Numbered from the stretch's first letter, positions 22,501-34,465 are shown. The stretch: 64,000 nt of DNA from Puccinellia tenuiflora (GCA_012064385.1 QRDG01000820.1:620001-684000), one strand, 5' to 3'. Translations and numbers: made by a program. Notes: generated by a model from the sequence alone, not told the origin.

Positions 22501-24966
22501 CTATTCAAACAAGTAGAACTTGCAGTGGAAAATAGCTAAATGTTAAAGTTTCAGAAACAAAACTTCAACTAGCCATCTTCCCTGGATGATCTCCACCAGT
22601 ACAGAGTTCACCTTGGTAAACCACTGGTGGTTAATGAAAGAACTTCTAACACACTAACTAAGGTAACAAGACTCACTGCAAAAGCTAACCTAGGTTGATC
22701 ACAAACTTCATTTGAAAACAGCATGTTTTAACAGTTTCCAGACAAAACAGAAGGACTACACTGGATAGCAAAACTATCCAGCAAATTAATTAACTTGCAC
22801 TATTCAAATCAGAAATAGTTTTGCAGGTTATGAAAGTAGAGATTCTCCTATTTCCAACAAGTCTAAGTTTGCTAGATTTGGTTAAGTAGATTGTCCAGAA
22901 TTTGCATGCAAAGTGGGCTAGTCAACACAGATCTCAGACTGCAGATTTCTCAGATTTTTTTTTTGAATCGGGCGGGAATGCACCGTGGCCATTGATCATG
23001 AGATCGACGGCACACAGCTATCTTCTGCCTCCCGACGGAGAGAGGAAGCAGAGGCGAGGGGAACGGCCGGGGAGGCTACCTGCCGGCGGCGATTGACGGC
23101 GGCGAGGGCGCCAAACGGCTGCGGAGGCCTGGGGGTGCGGCTTGGTGGAGTTGTACGGCTCGAGGACGTCCAAGGTGTCGGCAGTGAGCAGCACGGCCAC
23201 GAGGCCGTCGTCGTCAACCCCGGGACAGCCGAGCTGGGCAGCACGGCTCCGAGCAGCAGCTGCTCCGCTGCGGTGCTCCGCCCTCCTGGCGGTGCACGAG
23301 AGAGTGTAGAGTGAGGGAGAGGCTGCGAGGGGGTGTGGGGAGATGGCGAGGCTCGGGGCGTAGTATTTATGCCCGAGCTCCGGTCCATGGTGGACACGGC
23401 GCGGGAGCGGTCCAGAGGGTGAGGGAGCACGCCATAGGGGGCGGTGCGGTTGCGGCTACTATGCTGGGTGCAAGGGAGCAAGGGTGGGCGCGTGGAGGCG
23501 AGCCACGCTTGCTCGAGGTGGGGGACGGCCGTGTGCGCGCTTGGGCGGCGCACGGCGTGCTCTGGTGCGATGCAAACGCGGCGGGGAAGGGTTCTTGCAG
23601 GGCTGGTGTGGCTGCGAGAGGGAACAAGGAAGCAAGGGAGAGAGGGGGGCACGGGCCAGGCTACCACGGCATTGCCACCTCTACTGCACAGGCCGACAAT
23701 GGCGCGGCTGCACGGGCTCCTGTCCCCAGGCGCTCTCCTCCTTGTCCCCGACCTCCTTTCTTCGATTTCTCGAGCGCAGTGAGGTGAGGGAGATGCGGGA
23801 GAGAGATTGGGGGCAGTAATTCGACGAATAAACCTCGAATTACCTCGATTTGATCTCGGATTGGATTGATTTGGGGAAGAACATGGTGGCTGCCCACCAA
23901 GTGTTCGACGAAATGTGTGAACCATTTTTTAATTTATATTTTTTAAATTTGTTTCCACAATTGGCTTCATACATATTAATAGGGATTTTTGGTGCTATGA
24001 TGGAATTTATTTGATAAGTGCATCATAGCACATTTTGTGATTTGAAAAGAATAAAGAAAGAAATAGAATTTTAAATTTAAGATTTTTAGAAATATATTTT
24101 GAGAGGGAAAAGGGGTAGGAATAAAATTGAGAGTGATTAAATGTCACTCCACTGAATTTTATTTGGAAGAAACTTAATTTCTCACTTGGAGAAATTTGTT
24201 TGTCACTTGTCACATGATTTTATGTGTTGATGTTTTTATTTTGTTTCTTTTCCTTTCTTCATAATTTTATTTAGCAAACACACACATCAAGCAACAAAAT
24301 ACAACAATATTCACATCACAACCATGACCACACAATTCAAACCACATGAATTAATCACACCACCATTTCCATAATTAACAATACTATCTTATAAAAATGA
24401 TCACACTCAATTATGACAAGATGATGTTTAAGAAATGTCTCAACTCATAACTTAATTGTTTTCAAAAAGGTTTGAGAAAGGAAATATGTGGGGTAATATA
24501 TTTCCCACTAGTGTTGTTTTCAAATGGAGTGGAAATCAGAGTTCATAAAATGGGAATTGCATACACATGCAAAATATCAAGGTTGATACTTAAATAGGAG
24601 ATAACATATAGGTCTCCATATTCTTGGAACACATAATTTTGGAATACCTTTACTTTCTCAGTTAATGGTTATTTGATTGTTACCAAACCAAGCATCATTG
24701 AAATAGACTTTGGCCAAAATAAGAATGGAAAAGATATACGGAATCTACTCTTGTCATAACATGAGCACCAAGTTTAATATATTTTTACTTGGGTTGGGTT
24801 CTTGGATTAATATTTACTAGTCAAACAAGCATAAACATCAAGTCACACAAGGCCAAACAGGACAATATAAAGGAAAACACAATCAGTAGTGAAGTAATTT
24901 AAAAAAAAATTGATGGTTCTGAATTTTGGGTCTTGTTAATTCTTATTATAAATTTGGGATGTTACA
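19552..24966 (-). mobile_element. 5.4-kb solo LTR with AATAT target duplication
   Basis: The sequence starts TGTGGGGACC at 19552 and ends GATGTTACA at 24966. It is flanked by AATAT on both sides (19547-19551 and 24967-24971). There are no internal domain, primer site or second LTR, so it is a solo LTR left by recombination. Read on the minus strand it begins TGTAACATCCC, close to the TGTAACAGCCCC start of the LARD at 52869. Both have a GC-rich exon-like block in the middle, which suggests one structural group. A TATA-like GCATAAATACT on the minus strand near 23366-23376 precedes a 309-codon Pro/Ser/Arg-rich open frame (23925-22996, partly overlapping). I do not consider that frame a supported protein. 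Confidence 0.9.
19909..19930. repeat. Poly-C run of 22
   Basis: An uninterrupted C homopolymer inside the solo LTR. Comparable runs lie at 8459-8473 (15), 25988-26011 (24) and 37195-37204 (10). The exact length is unreliable in any assembly. Confidence 0.9.
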
Positions 24967-25090
24967 AATATCCACCTATAATGAGAAACACCAGTGTCAA
25001 ATCTGGGGTTTGAAATCTGATGGATTGTGGGTACGACCACACTCCTAAGTCCTAACCATCCAACCAAGGTTGGTTCTCAATGCAGGCTGC

Positions 25091-26650
25091 GCTTTTGAAT
25101 TTGGCCCATTATCACTATTTATAACAAATTTGTCATTTTCTTTATTGATGTTGTGTTTTAAATTAAGACTGCATTTTTTGTGACGTTGGTGTCTTTAAGA
25201 TTGCGTTAATGTCCAAAAGGAAAATCAGATTGTTCAAAAAATCTTAAAGTTATCAACTGGAGCCTGGTGACCAATTGCTTCGATGCACCATATGCACTCC
25301 CCATTGCATAGGTTAGGGGAGCAACGCACATACCCCATGACGCAATTGGGCCGACCCACCATGGTTGATAAAGCAACGACAGATCTCGCCGAAAACGAAC
25401 AAGACGATGCACCGACGACCCTTGCCGACCAGCTGTGACAAGAGGGAAGGAAGAAACTTAGCGTCTAGCGAGGAACAAGTGCGGTGAGGTCCACTCTCGC
25501 CGGAGAAGAGGGAGAGCTTAGAAGGGAGACCAGGGCGACGATGGACCTACGACAGTGGTGGCTCGAGCAGGGCTGGGCGCAGAGGCGGCGTGGTAGTAGC
25601 GCCAGGGGTGGGAGAAAGCGATTGTGTCCGATGGCGGAATTGACAGCAAGAAGCACGGATGGAGGTGGCAGAGGGATCAGAGGTGGAAATGATGATGTGA
25701 TGCGCGTGAGGTGGGCTTCAGCCCATCCACAGTTTCTTGCAGGCGTCACTCCCCAGGTGCGATGGCAAGACGATGAGAGATAGAGCCTCAAAGCCGTGTG
25801 ACGACCAAGACCGGACACCTCGCTACCACGCCCATAAACTCCTAGGTGGTATGGATCAACGCCCATCCGTAAGCGCCTAGGAGAAGTCATCCAATGGACG
25901 GCTAAATCCGAATGAATCGGAAGAAGGCGTCATCAAGGAAGCGTTGGGAACGTGTACATTCCATCCCTAAGTCCCGCGCTCTAACCACCCCCCCCCCCCC
26001 CCCCCCCCCCCAACTCCATCTGCCATCCGGGGACTCCACGAGCAACCCAAGGAGTGTCTCCAAGGAGGGGACCACACTGTGGTGCCGATGCTGCCTAATC
26101 CGATAAGCTGATCTAGGGATTTCCCTGACGCTTCTGACGGGTAGAACGAATGTGGACATGATGACGCCTCCAAGGAGGAGATGGGGCACGTAGGTGTGGC
26201 CGTCGTTTGCGTCAGCAAACGCGAGGATTTCGTCTGCCCAATCGTCAGCCTAGAGGTCCCTCAAAAGAAGGCTAAAAAGAGCAAACAACAAACACACAAT
26301 GGTCGAGAGGCCAACCACACCTCTCCACCAGAGAATAGGGAGGTGCTGACCATCATCCCACCAACATCACCATCGGCCAGACCTAGGTGGAACAAATCTA
26401 GTCCGCTTTCGCCTCCAAGCTTGCAGCTCCACTATTACCATGTTGGCCGTCATCGACACCCCCGTAGCCATGTCGCAACTCCACTGCGGTACCTAGCAGC
26501 CCCGACACTCGATGTCGCGTGCCACCCGATGCATGGCTCCTCTAGCCCGCCCATGCCCATATGGCCCGCTCGCGAGCCCGAGACTCCAAGCAGCACTGCC
26601 CGCGACACCACGGGAGCGTTGCCCCGCCGGAGGCACAACTCCACATCTAT
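25091..26650. other. Anonymous sequence with 24-C run, no supported gene
   Basis: Moderately GC-rich DNA with several short open frames on both strands and no recognisable domain or consistent splice sites. A run of 24 C lies at 25988-26011. It may be transposon debris. Confidence 0.4.
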
Positions 26651-26737
26651 ACTACTACCTTTGTCCATTAATATAAGATGTTTTAGGAAGCTAAATTAGC
26701 TTCCTAAATATCGTACATTAAAAAACGGAGGAAGTAG
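26651..26737. mobile_element. Short Stowaway (Tc1/mariner) MITE remnant
   Basis: Degenerate Stowaway ends (ACTACCTTTGTCCATTAATA at the left; the complement of TACTTCCTCCGTTTTTTAAT at the right) surround a perfect hairpin, AGGAAGCTAA-A-TTAGCTTCCT, at 26695-26715. The bordering TA dinucleotides fit the mariner target preference. Confidence 0.7.
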
Positions 26738-27345
26738 CAACAAGGCCACATATCCAGCGAAGACGAGGGAAAGCCCCCATCACCGCCGCCGTCGAGCACG
26801 CTTTGCCCGGTGGAAAGAGCATGCCATGCGGCTGGATTTGGTGTGTCCCCCGTGCCGCCTAGGGTTTGACCAAATCAATCACCAAGATCAACCGCGTCTC
26901 GACGCCCTGCTGTTTTCCTCGACCATACTGCCAAAACAGCTCTCCACGTCCACGATTTCTTATGCTCAGCTCCCTCACGATCAACAATTTGCGAGCTCGA
27001 AACTCGCTCCAATGTCATTTAGTATCGTCAAAGTCGCACAATCAATCATATGAGGTCAAACAATCAGTAAGACACCGAGATTTATTAATGAGATTCACCG
27101 ATGTTGGCCACTCCCTGTTGCCGATGTACGAAACCGAAACTTTTGTCTAGTCTGTTTTTGCTACCCTGCGGTGTCTTTATATATTAGGCCCGGATTTCAC
27201 ATGATCGATTCAAAGACCTAACCCTCTACTAACCCAACTCATAAACATATTCGACACATACTACAACACTAGCAATAGTATGGTGAGTCTATGCATACTG
27301 AAATACTAAAGTCAGTTCATTCGATATGTTACAAGTCGTGAACGA
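26738..27345. other. No recognisable gene
   Basis: Anonymous sequence between the MITE and the AP2 fragment. I looked here for the missing first AP2 repeat and N-terminal exons and saw none. Confidence 0.4.
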
Positions 27346-28032
27346 CAAGAATGAACAGAAGATAATGAAGATCCTCACAGAGGAGGGGTACATTTCTTCA
27401 TTGAGGTATAAATATCTTTGGAACATCTCAAACTCTTCTGTATATTATCTACTTCAATATGCTAATGGTAAATCTGCTAAATGCTAAATACATACCAGAA
27501 AGAGCAGTGGTTTCTCAAGAGGTGCATCTAAGTACCTAGGGGTTGCAAGGTAAATCGGCAAATCTAAAATTTATTCATCAGTAGTTCCAAAAGTGAATCT
27601 ACATGCTCAAGATGAGAAATGGAAAATCACAGGCATCGTCATAATGGAAGGGAAGCAAGAATAGGGAGGGTCCATGAGAACAAGTACCTCTACCTTGGGA
27701 GTTACAGTGAGTACATCAGCGGTGTTTCTACTGTTACCCAGTCATAAAGCACCTAAGGGAACTCACGATGTTTGCCAAAATACATTATAAAGATTAATTA
27801 GCACTTAGTAGCTCTGAACCTAACCTAACCATCTGTAAATTTTGCTACAGGCACAGTACAAGAGGCTGCACGTGCATATGATATTGCTGCAATAGAGTAT
27901 ACAGGCCTAAGCGCAGTTAGTAATTTTGACATGAGATCATACATCACATGGCTAAAGCCAAGTGTACCAAATTTTGCAGAAGTGCTGAATCTCTTGCAGT
28001 GTGAACTCCCACCAAAATCGTTTTCTCGATAA
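27346..28032 (+). pseudogene. 5'-truncated AP2-family (AINTEGUMENTA/WRI-like) gene, second AP2 domain only
   Basis: Four exon segments with good borders rebuild the end of a double-AP2 transcription factor: up to 27405 (linker ending EEGYISSLR), 27499-27549 (KSSGFSRGASKYLGVAR), 27633-27706 (HNGREARIGRVHENKYLYLG) and 27851-28032. The last includes AARAYDIAAIEYTGLSAVSNF and then YITWLKP, and stops at 28030-28032. AP2 domains bind DNA through a three-stranded sheet. Here the HNGRWEARIG motif lacks its Trp, which is normally highly conserved, by loss of one codon, and there are further unusual residues (Y-L-G-V for Y-R-G-V). With no first AP2 repeat and no start codon, this is a decayed fragment, although the reading frame across four exons is still open. 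Confidence 0.82.
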
Positions 28033-28462
28033 AAATACGTACGTTCTCTCATAACAACCCCTTTATCCTAGATCATAACGCAACACAAGGTCCTAAAGAG
28101 GCCACTGTCTCACCAAATTTCCCAAGGACATGAGCATCATCCACTGTACTCAGTCTGCTATTCGAGTCATCAATATTCAGGAAATTAGTTGAAGAGAACC
28201 CAGATGCCACCAACAAAACAAGAGGGGGATATCAGAGAGCAAGTTTACGAGCCAGAAACTAATGAATATCAGAGATTGTTTCATGGAATAGTCCAGATAT
28301 GTTGATGTTGTACCTGTTTGTTTTTACCAACAGGAGGTTCAAGTGATAGCATTGAATTTCAAGATAGTACCTGAACTGGTCTTGCAAGCGTGCCAGAAAA
28401 AAATGATGGCCAACTGATGCCTCAAGCACAGAATACCATACTCTACTCCTCTATTTTCTATA
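28033..28462. other. Region after the AP2 fragment, no gene seen
   Basis: It could contain decayed 3' exons or untranslated sequence of the AP2 gene, since segments such as GGTTCAAGTGATAGC near 28337 look exon-like. Nothing can be confirmed. Confidence 0.35.
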
Positions 28463-28707
28463 CTCTTTCCATCTCGGTTTATTAGACAGAATACGAAAAT
28501 CAGATTTTATCAAGAGTTAGACGCAATTAGCATTAACAATCTCCTAGAAATGCTCCAAACCACTTTCTCTTCCCAATCTACATGCGATTTAGCCAATAAT
28601 CTATTTAATTAGACCAATGCATGCACTTCTGATTGAACCTTATTGGTCTTTCCTAATTAATTGCATGACTTAGGAGTAATTAACTTGGCCAATCCTCATT
28701 TGCCAAG

Positions 28708-29985
28708 GGCGAACGCTAGGCGTAGGTCGCCCTAGCGCGCCCTATCCTAGGTCCCCTGCTCCACCGTTGGATCTAGATCGTATGTCCCGAAATCAGTGCA
28801 TCGCAGTTTTGCAAATTTGTCCCTATTATTTCCTGGAATCAACCCGCACTACACAGCAGCCCCCACTTAAACGAGGTGGTATATCGTGCTGCCCCTAAGC
28901 TTCCTTTTATTTACAGCAAAAATGCCACTGTGGTGATTTAGCTATGGTATTGCAACAAAAGCTCGAGTATTGCAACAAAATTTCTCGTCCCATGTATAAA
29001 AAATATATATTATTGCAACATTTAAAAAACCAATGTTACAAAACGTGGGTAAACAACATTTTTTTTTGCTACAAATCACTTTACAACAAAAATCACCAAT
29101 AATTTCAACAAAAAAAATAAACTTTTACAACAAAAACTATGTGCTTGTAGCAATTAAAAGTGGATAAGCAACAAAATATTTTGCCGCATATTTATTTACA
29201 ACAAAAATCACCAACTATTTCAACAAAACACACAAGCGATGACAACAAAAATAAAATATGGTTGCAACATTTAAAAAAAACCAATGTTACAAAACGTGGG
29301 TAAACAACAATTTTTTTTGCTACAAATCACTTTACAACAAAAATCACCAATAATTTCAACAAAAAAAATAAACTTTTACAACAAAAACTATGTGCTTGTA
29401 GCAATTAAAAGTGGATAAGCAACAAAATATTTTGCCGCATATTTATTTACAACAAAAATCACCAACTATTTCAACAAAACACACAAGCGATGACAACAAA
29501 AATAAAATATGGTTGCAACATTTGGAAAAGCACATAAAAACATTTCGAAAAAGGGGAACACCCAGAAAATTTTGCATCATCTAGCGTGTGATTTCGCAAT
29601 AAAAAATCATGTAGCCAAAATACCCGTACAACAACGTGATAAACCGACAAACACCACAGCTACGGAGTGAACGAACTAACCGGTAGCTAGCCGTGCATGT
29701 ATACATGGAGCTGCTCCGTACGTGTGCATGGAATACCTTGCAAAACAACAAGTGAACATGCAACAACAATTCTACGTCTAGCTTCTAGCTAGCTATACAA
29801 CGAAGGGTGCTAGGCCAGCTGGTGGTGCCATGCATGCTCGGCTGCGAAAAATAAGGATCAGTAGAAAAAAGGCAGGTATGGGGCCGCCATGTGAAACGAA
29901 CACGCGCGCCAAAAAAAAAAAGCAACGCGCGCGAGGAAGGACCTACGATTGACCGCGATAGGTCGCCCTAGATTAAGTATTTTCC
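28708..29985. mobile_element. Mutator-like (MULE) non-autonomous element, 9-bp duplication
   Basis: TTTGCCAAG stands at 28699-28707 and again at 29986-29994, the 9-bp duplication typical of Mutator elements. It splits the surrounding Stowaway sequence cleanly. The right end, read inversely, starts GGAAAATACTTAATCTAGGG; the left end is diverged but shares GGTCGCCCTAG with it. The interior is rich in TTGCAACAAAA-type motifs and contains a tandem duplication. No transposase is present. Confidence 0.8.
29013..29512. repeat. Two tandem copies of a 250-bp unit inside the MULE
   Basis: Copy 1 is 29013-29261 and copy 2 is 29262-29512. Both start TTGCAACATTTAAAAAA and differ almost only in A-run lengths. 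A third copy begins at 29513 but diverges after TTGCAACATTT. The near identity indicates a recent duplication. Confidence 0.9.
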
Positions 29986-30263
29986 TTTGCCAAGGTCGTA
30001 GAGAAACTCCAAAAGTGCCTAATAAACCGAGATGGAGGGAGTATTACAAACTCCCCTTTGTTTCTTAACTTTTAGTTTGTATATATAGGTAGACCTTGTC
30101 CACCAGGCATGTTAACAATTGTTTAGTCTTATGGAGTTGGAAGCAAAAAGATTGGCTTTAGGCAATTGCATTCACTGGACATGTTAAGCATTGATACTCA
30201 GTAGATGTCCCATGTGATCGAAATGCAACTTAATATATATATCTCCAACCGCTCATAGTTTCA

Positions 30264-32994
30264 TTATCCTAAGCTAGCTTTTCTTTTTGGGCATGTCCGT
30301 CTATTATGCCCCTTTTCTGAGCAGAAGCTACATGAATAAATACCTGAATTAGGACGTTTATCTTTCTTAATAATATAGCCAGAGGTGCGAGCATCCACCC
30401 CTGGGGACTTAGGGCAGTTCCGACGGTTGTGACCCTTTTCACCACATTGACTGCAATGCCGAGGCTGCCGCTGATGTTCATTCTCTGACTTTGTTTTTCC
30501 ACATGTTCGGCTATTATGTCCCTTTTCCCCACATAACCGGCATCTGAATTGCACTCTGGTTGAACTTTCCCTCACTGTTGGGCAATAGAAGCTTCTATGT
30601 CCTTCTTGTCCGCACTTACTGCAGTAAAATTTCACCCCTGAGGAGCAGCAGGTACCAAATGTTATTCAAGTAAATTGCAGGTTCCATTTTGGTGGGAATC
30701 CAGGTAAAAAAAGGCAATGAAGTAAGACAACAGCCAATTTTGGTGCTACCACTTAAACTCAAAAATGAGAGGATTACATAGATGTACTAAGAACATATAA
30801 CTGTGTAAATCGACACAAACGGAGCAAATTGTGGAACTATTTCTGCGAGTAAAAGGAAAGGCAGTCCAGTCACCTTTCATGGCAATGCTTCTCTTCAGTC
30901 GATTCTCAGGATCCCTGAAGAATGCCTTCTGTTTTTCAGAAGCATGATTTCTTGCTGCAGCAGTGCCTTTTGTTCTCTTCAAGTTAAAGCACAGAGGGGG
31001 AAAATAGATGTCTGTCAGTGCCAACTCAATTGCCCGTATTTAACAAGAACATGCAATTGCAATAATTCAGCACATCTTGCCTTGATTGCAGCAACTCTTT
31101 GAGCATGCAATTCGGGATCTTGGTGTAAAATCTTCATGTGTTTAGTAAACAATCCTGTTTTAGCATTCAGACTCTGCAATTATTATAAGCTCTTTAAAAG
31201 CCAAAAGCGACTATACATATATAGCAATTAAGAAAAGTTTGCAAAGCTGGTATATTTCAAAATTGAAGCAGATATACAGGAATCTACAGTTAACTCTAAT
31301 CAGGTATGTGGGGATATAGTTCTGTATTTCAGCTAACTGCTTAATAAAACCATATAAGTAATAGATCTAAAATGTATGTGTGACAGGTTGCATCTGAACA
31401 ACATTTAGTTGTAGGAGATGTATACTATCACATACAGAACTAACATCAACTGTATCAAGAAATATATAGCATGTAATTTCAGCTTGCAAGTTGCAAGTAA
31501 GCACCACTTACTCTTAAGGATCGGCTAATCTTCATGGCAACTTCCGGAGATGGAGATGGATAAGTACGCTTCGATCTTTTTGACGTGTTGATCTTTATAT
31601 CTAGTTTGTCGACTTCGTCATCTTCCTTTACTTTCAGGGGAGAACTGCACAAGGGATAGGGCAGCATTCTCACTCCAATGGCCCAACATCACTTTTCCAC
31701 ACCTTTTGCAACTACCTAAGTATGTTGCATTCAATTTGACATACATGACCTACAACTAGGAATCCAAAATGATACTGTTTTTTCATTACTATGTAAAAAT
31801 CCATACCATCTATCATTGCTTTGTTTCTTGCAATGGAATTAAGTCTGTATTAAAAAATGCTGATGGTGACGAGCAATAGACAATTTAAGTTGTAAAGACC
31901 ATTTTAATCAAACTTCCAAAGAGATTTTCTGAGAGATCTTTCTAAAACCAGTTTGATATAAAAAAACAGCCAACTGTAGTCTACAATGGTCAAGATGATA
32001 CATGATGGAAGAGACACAGAGAAAAATATGCACCTAGATCGAACTTCCTCCCACGGTTGTTCATCAATAGATTCTTGCCATATCACACATTCTCCACCAC
32101 ATTGCATACACATCCTAATACCCTTGAAATGCATAACAATAAACCGGTAAGTTTCAGAAAAGTGCATATATTTACTTTCAGGGCGATTTAGAAGAAATTG
32201 GGAAGGGCCACCTTGCCATTGCACATAGAGCAGTCCAAGCTGGATCTATCTATCCCGCACTCTCTGCAAGGAGTGTATCCTCTACCCCTGCAGTTAGGGC
32301 AAGGCAGCTCTCGATAGTATTGCCCATTTGGACCAACCCAGGACCTGAGCTTCCCCATCTCTGCAACCTGGGCAGTATTCCTGCAATCGGGAAGTAATAT
32401 TTTTAACAAGAGGCTACAGCATAAAGTCAACCTCTCCAGTTCTCAAAGCCTTTGATAGTATCCACGACGAATGCCCAAACCCTATAGGAAGTTCCCCATT
32501 TTCAAGGGACAACCTTTTACCTTGAGTAAGGTCAGAATAACCTAGCAAGTGGCCAAGTTGGCAGTATCTGTTGAATGGATACACATTTCACAATTCTCAA
32601 TTTCAAAACTTGTACCACGGCACCCCAGAGCAATTAATATAGTTAAGCACTTAATGTTATAAAGGGAGTTGAGCATTTAGGCCGTTGGAGCCTTGGAGGC
32701 CTACAAGCTAGTCCACGACTACGAGTACTTGAGAACGCTGATAATCTTTCCCTGAGACTGGACACACCTCTTCCTCCCGTCCCTTGTGTCATCATTTACA
32801 TCATCTGAATTCCCTGATCACCACCTAATGCACGAACAATTGACTAATTGAGGACATGATGAGAATGCGAACGAAGGGGGGAAACCGTACCGCGAGGGGC
32901 CGGGGTCGAAGTCCGGGCCGACGAGGTCGGCCAAAGGGTCGTAGTGGAGCTGCAGCAATGCCACGAAAACAAACGGACACGTCTCGAAGCGTCA
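30264..32994 (-). CDS. Conserved plant zinc-knuckle protein (four CCHC fingers plus Cys-rich domain), 5' end unresolved
   Basis: Seven exons fit in phase: to 32891, 32380-32212, 32122-32034, 31644-31512, 31173-31081, 30976-30874 and 30637-30264, about 350 codons. Exon 2 and exon 3 carry a DnaJ-like Cys-rich region (CPNCRGRGYTPCRECG, CSMCNGKG, CMQCGGEC). Exons 5 and 6 carry two helical repeats of the type DPE(L/N)xxxR. Exon 7 carries four CX2CX4HX4C knuckles (CSKCGQEGHRSFYC, CRLCGEKGHNSRTC, CSQCGEKGHNRRNC, CSFCSEKGHNRRTC), which point to RNA or single-strand DNA binding. I recognise it as a conserved but uncharacterised plant family. The intron after exon 5 has a GC donor (AAG/GCAAGA). Exon 1 is open only to a TGA at 32992-32994 and has no Met. 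An Ala/Arg/Ser-rich, transit-peptide-like frame ends just upstream (stop at 33002) in another phase, so a frameshift or an extra intron lies there. Confidence 0.82.
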
Positions 32995-33700
32995 GAAAGA
33001 ACTATGAACTGCGAGGGACCAAAGGTAGGCTTCGAAGCGAACTATGGACTAGCGTACCGGCGCCCCGCCGCCGTCGGCCGAGGAAGCGGCCGCGTGCACT
33101 CGGCGAAGGTGCTGTGCCTGCCGCGGCCGCGCCCGCTTCAGCCCCGGCAGCCTCCATCGGGCTGTGCACGGTGCGGGGCGTGCGTAGGGAAGGCGCAGCA
33201 GCATTGGTGAGGGGAGACTCAGCGGGTGTTGGCTCGTTTGCCACGAGCCCACAGGGAGGGAACGGCGGCGTAGCGCACCCGGGACGCGTGGCTCGTGGAC
33301 GGGGTTGTTTGGCCGTGGGTTCTGTGGCTGGCATTGCTCATCGCTGGTGAGTACGTCTCTCGCCACAGTGCTTGGCTCGTCCGCGCTAGAGTACAAAAAA
33401 AACAAAAACAAAAAAACACACCACATTTTAGGCTAGAGTTTTAAAAAATCACCTTGATACCGTTTTTTTCAAAAAAAATACTAACATTTGCAGCAAAAAA
33501 AACACCAATCGGCCATTTGACGCGTGTTAAGTGAGTTTAAAACGCCCGATGTTAGGCCCACGTAGCAGGAGGATGACGGTCAGCTCGTATATGGCCGTTA
33601 CCAGTCGGACAACACGTCTTCGTCCCACCGTGTTCACTCTCTCCCTCACTTGAAGCTCGCTCTCTCGTCTCCGGCCGCATTGTCGCCGCTGTCGCGACGC
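32995..33700. other. 5' region of the zinc-knuckle gene and spacer to the next locus
   Basis: On the minus strand a Met-initiated frame (about 33172 to 33002) rich in Ala, Gly, Arg and Ser could be an organelle-targeting leader for the zinc-knuckle protein, but it is out of phase with exon 1. The region from 33390 to 33530 is AT-rich, with A runs. No other gene was seen. Confidence 0.4.
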
Positions 33701-34465
33701 CATGCCGTCCTGGAACGATGGCGAGACCAACAAAGAGGACCTCCTCCCCTGGAACGACGACGGCTCCTCCTTTGTGAACCCCGATGTGAGTTTCTCTTTC
33801 CCCTTTCTACCGCGCAGCTAGGTTTTAGGATTAGGGTTGGGGAATTTGTCGAATGGAGCTCACATGTGTCGATTCACCGGCTATTTCGACCATTTACTAG
33901 TGTTCGTTGTTGTTATAGGCCCCTGAGACCCTCCATGACCCCCGATTCATGCGGCATTGAGATGCATAGTGAAGAGACTTGTGACCACTAGGATAAATTG
34001 GCGAAATATGCAAGAGCGGTTAATATTAAATGTTGTGCTTGTAGTGTCTTCTATTTATCTGCATTATTAAGATTTTTTTACTCTTTTGGTTGTTTGTCAT
34101 AGAAATGCGTAGATTCAGTTAACATTTGCTTTCATTTTGTGTAAATAATAGTTGTCAGTATTAATGTTGTGTTTATAGTTTGTCCTATTGATATGCATTA
34201 TTCTTTATTTTGTACAATCATTTAGCTGACAGCTTATTTATTTTGCGAATGGTGGTGTGCTAATAAAATTTATCAAATTTGTAGTGGGGTGGGGTTTGTC
34301 CAGAGTGGCCACGAACTCTAAAGAAATGTTTGGTTAATATCTGACTACTGTATGAGGAAGAATGTGGCAAAACTAAAGAAGCTTGTGCCCAGTTTGAAGA
34401 TATTACAAGCTGGAGAAAGTGAAGAAGGAACTAGAAGAAAAGATAAAACAACGATTTATCTAATC

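Larger units (their letters stand above)
19370..25090. repeat. Host repeat split by the solo LTR (parts 19370-19551 and 24967-25090)
   Basis: The left piece (CGCACGCACACCCTACCCC... to CTGAAGAATAT) and the right piece (AATATCCACCTATAATGAG... to CCAACCAAGGTTGG) read as one continuous sequence once the 5.4-kb LTR and one AATAT are removed. I recognise the joined sequence as a high-copy Triticeae repeat, but I am not sure of its class. It serves as an internal proof of the insertion boundary. Confidence 0.65.
28463..30041. mobile_element. Stowaway-type element interrupted by a MULE
   Basis: The left end, CTCTTTCCATCTCGGTTTAT, begins at 28463. The right end is its imperfect complement, ATAAACCGAGATGGAGGGAG, ending at 30041. 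Both are flanked by TA (28461-28462 and 30042-30043), the mariner signature. Removing the 1.28-kb insert at 28708-29985 and one 9-bp duplicate leaves an element of about 290 bp. Confidence 0.85.

Noticed and set aside
22996..23925. 309-codon minus-strand frame in the solo LTR
   Set aside because: Pro/Ser/Arg composition with no recognisable domain, and other frames are equally open in the same GC-rich block. Kept only as a note on the LTR.
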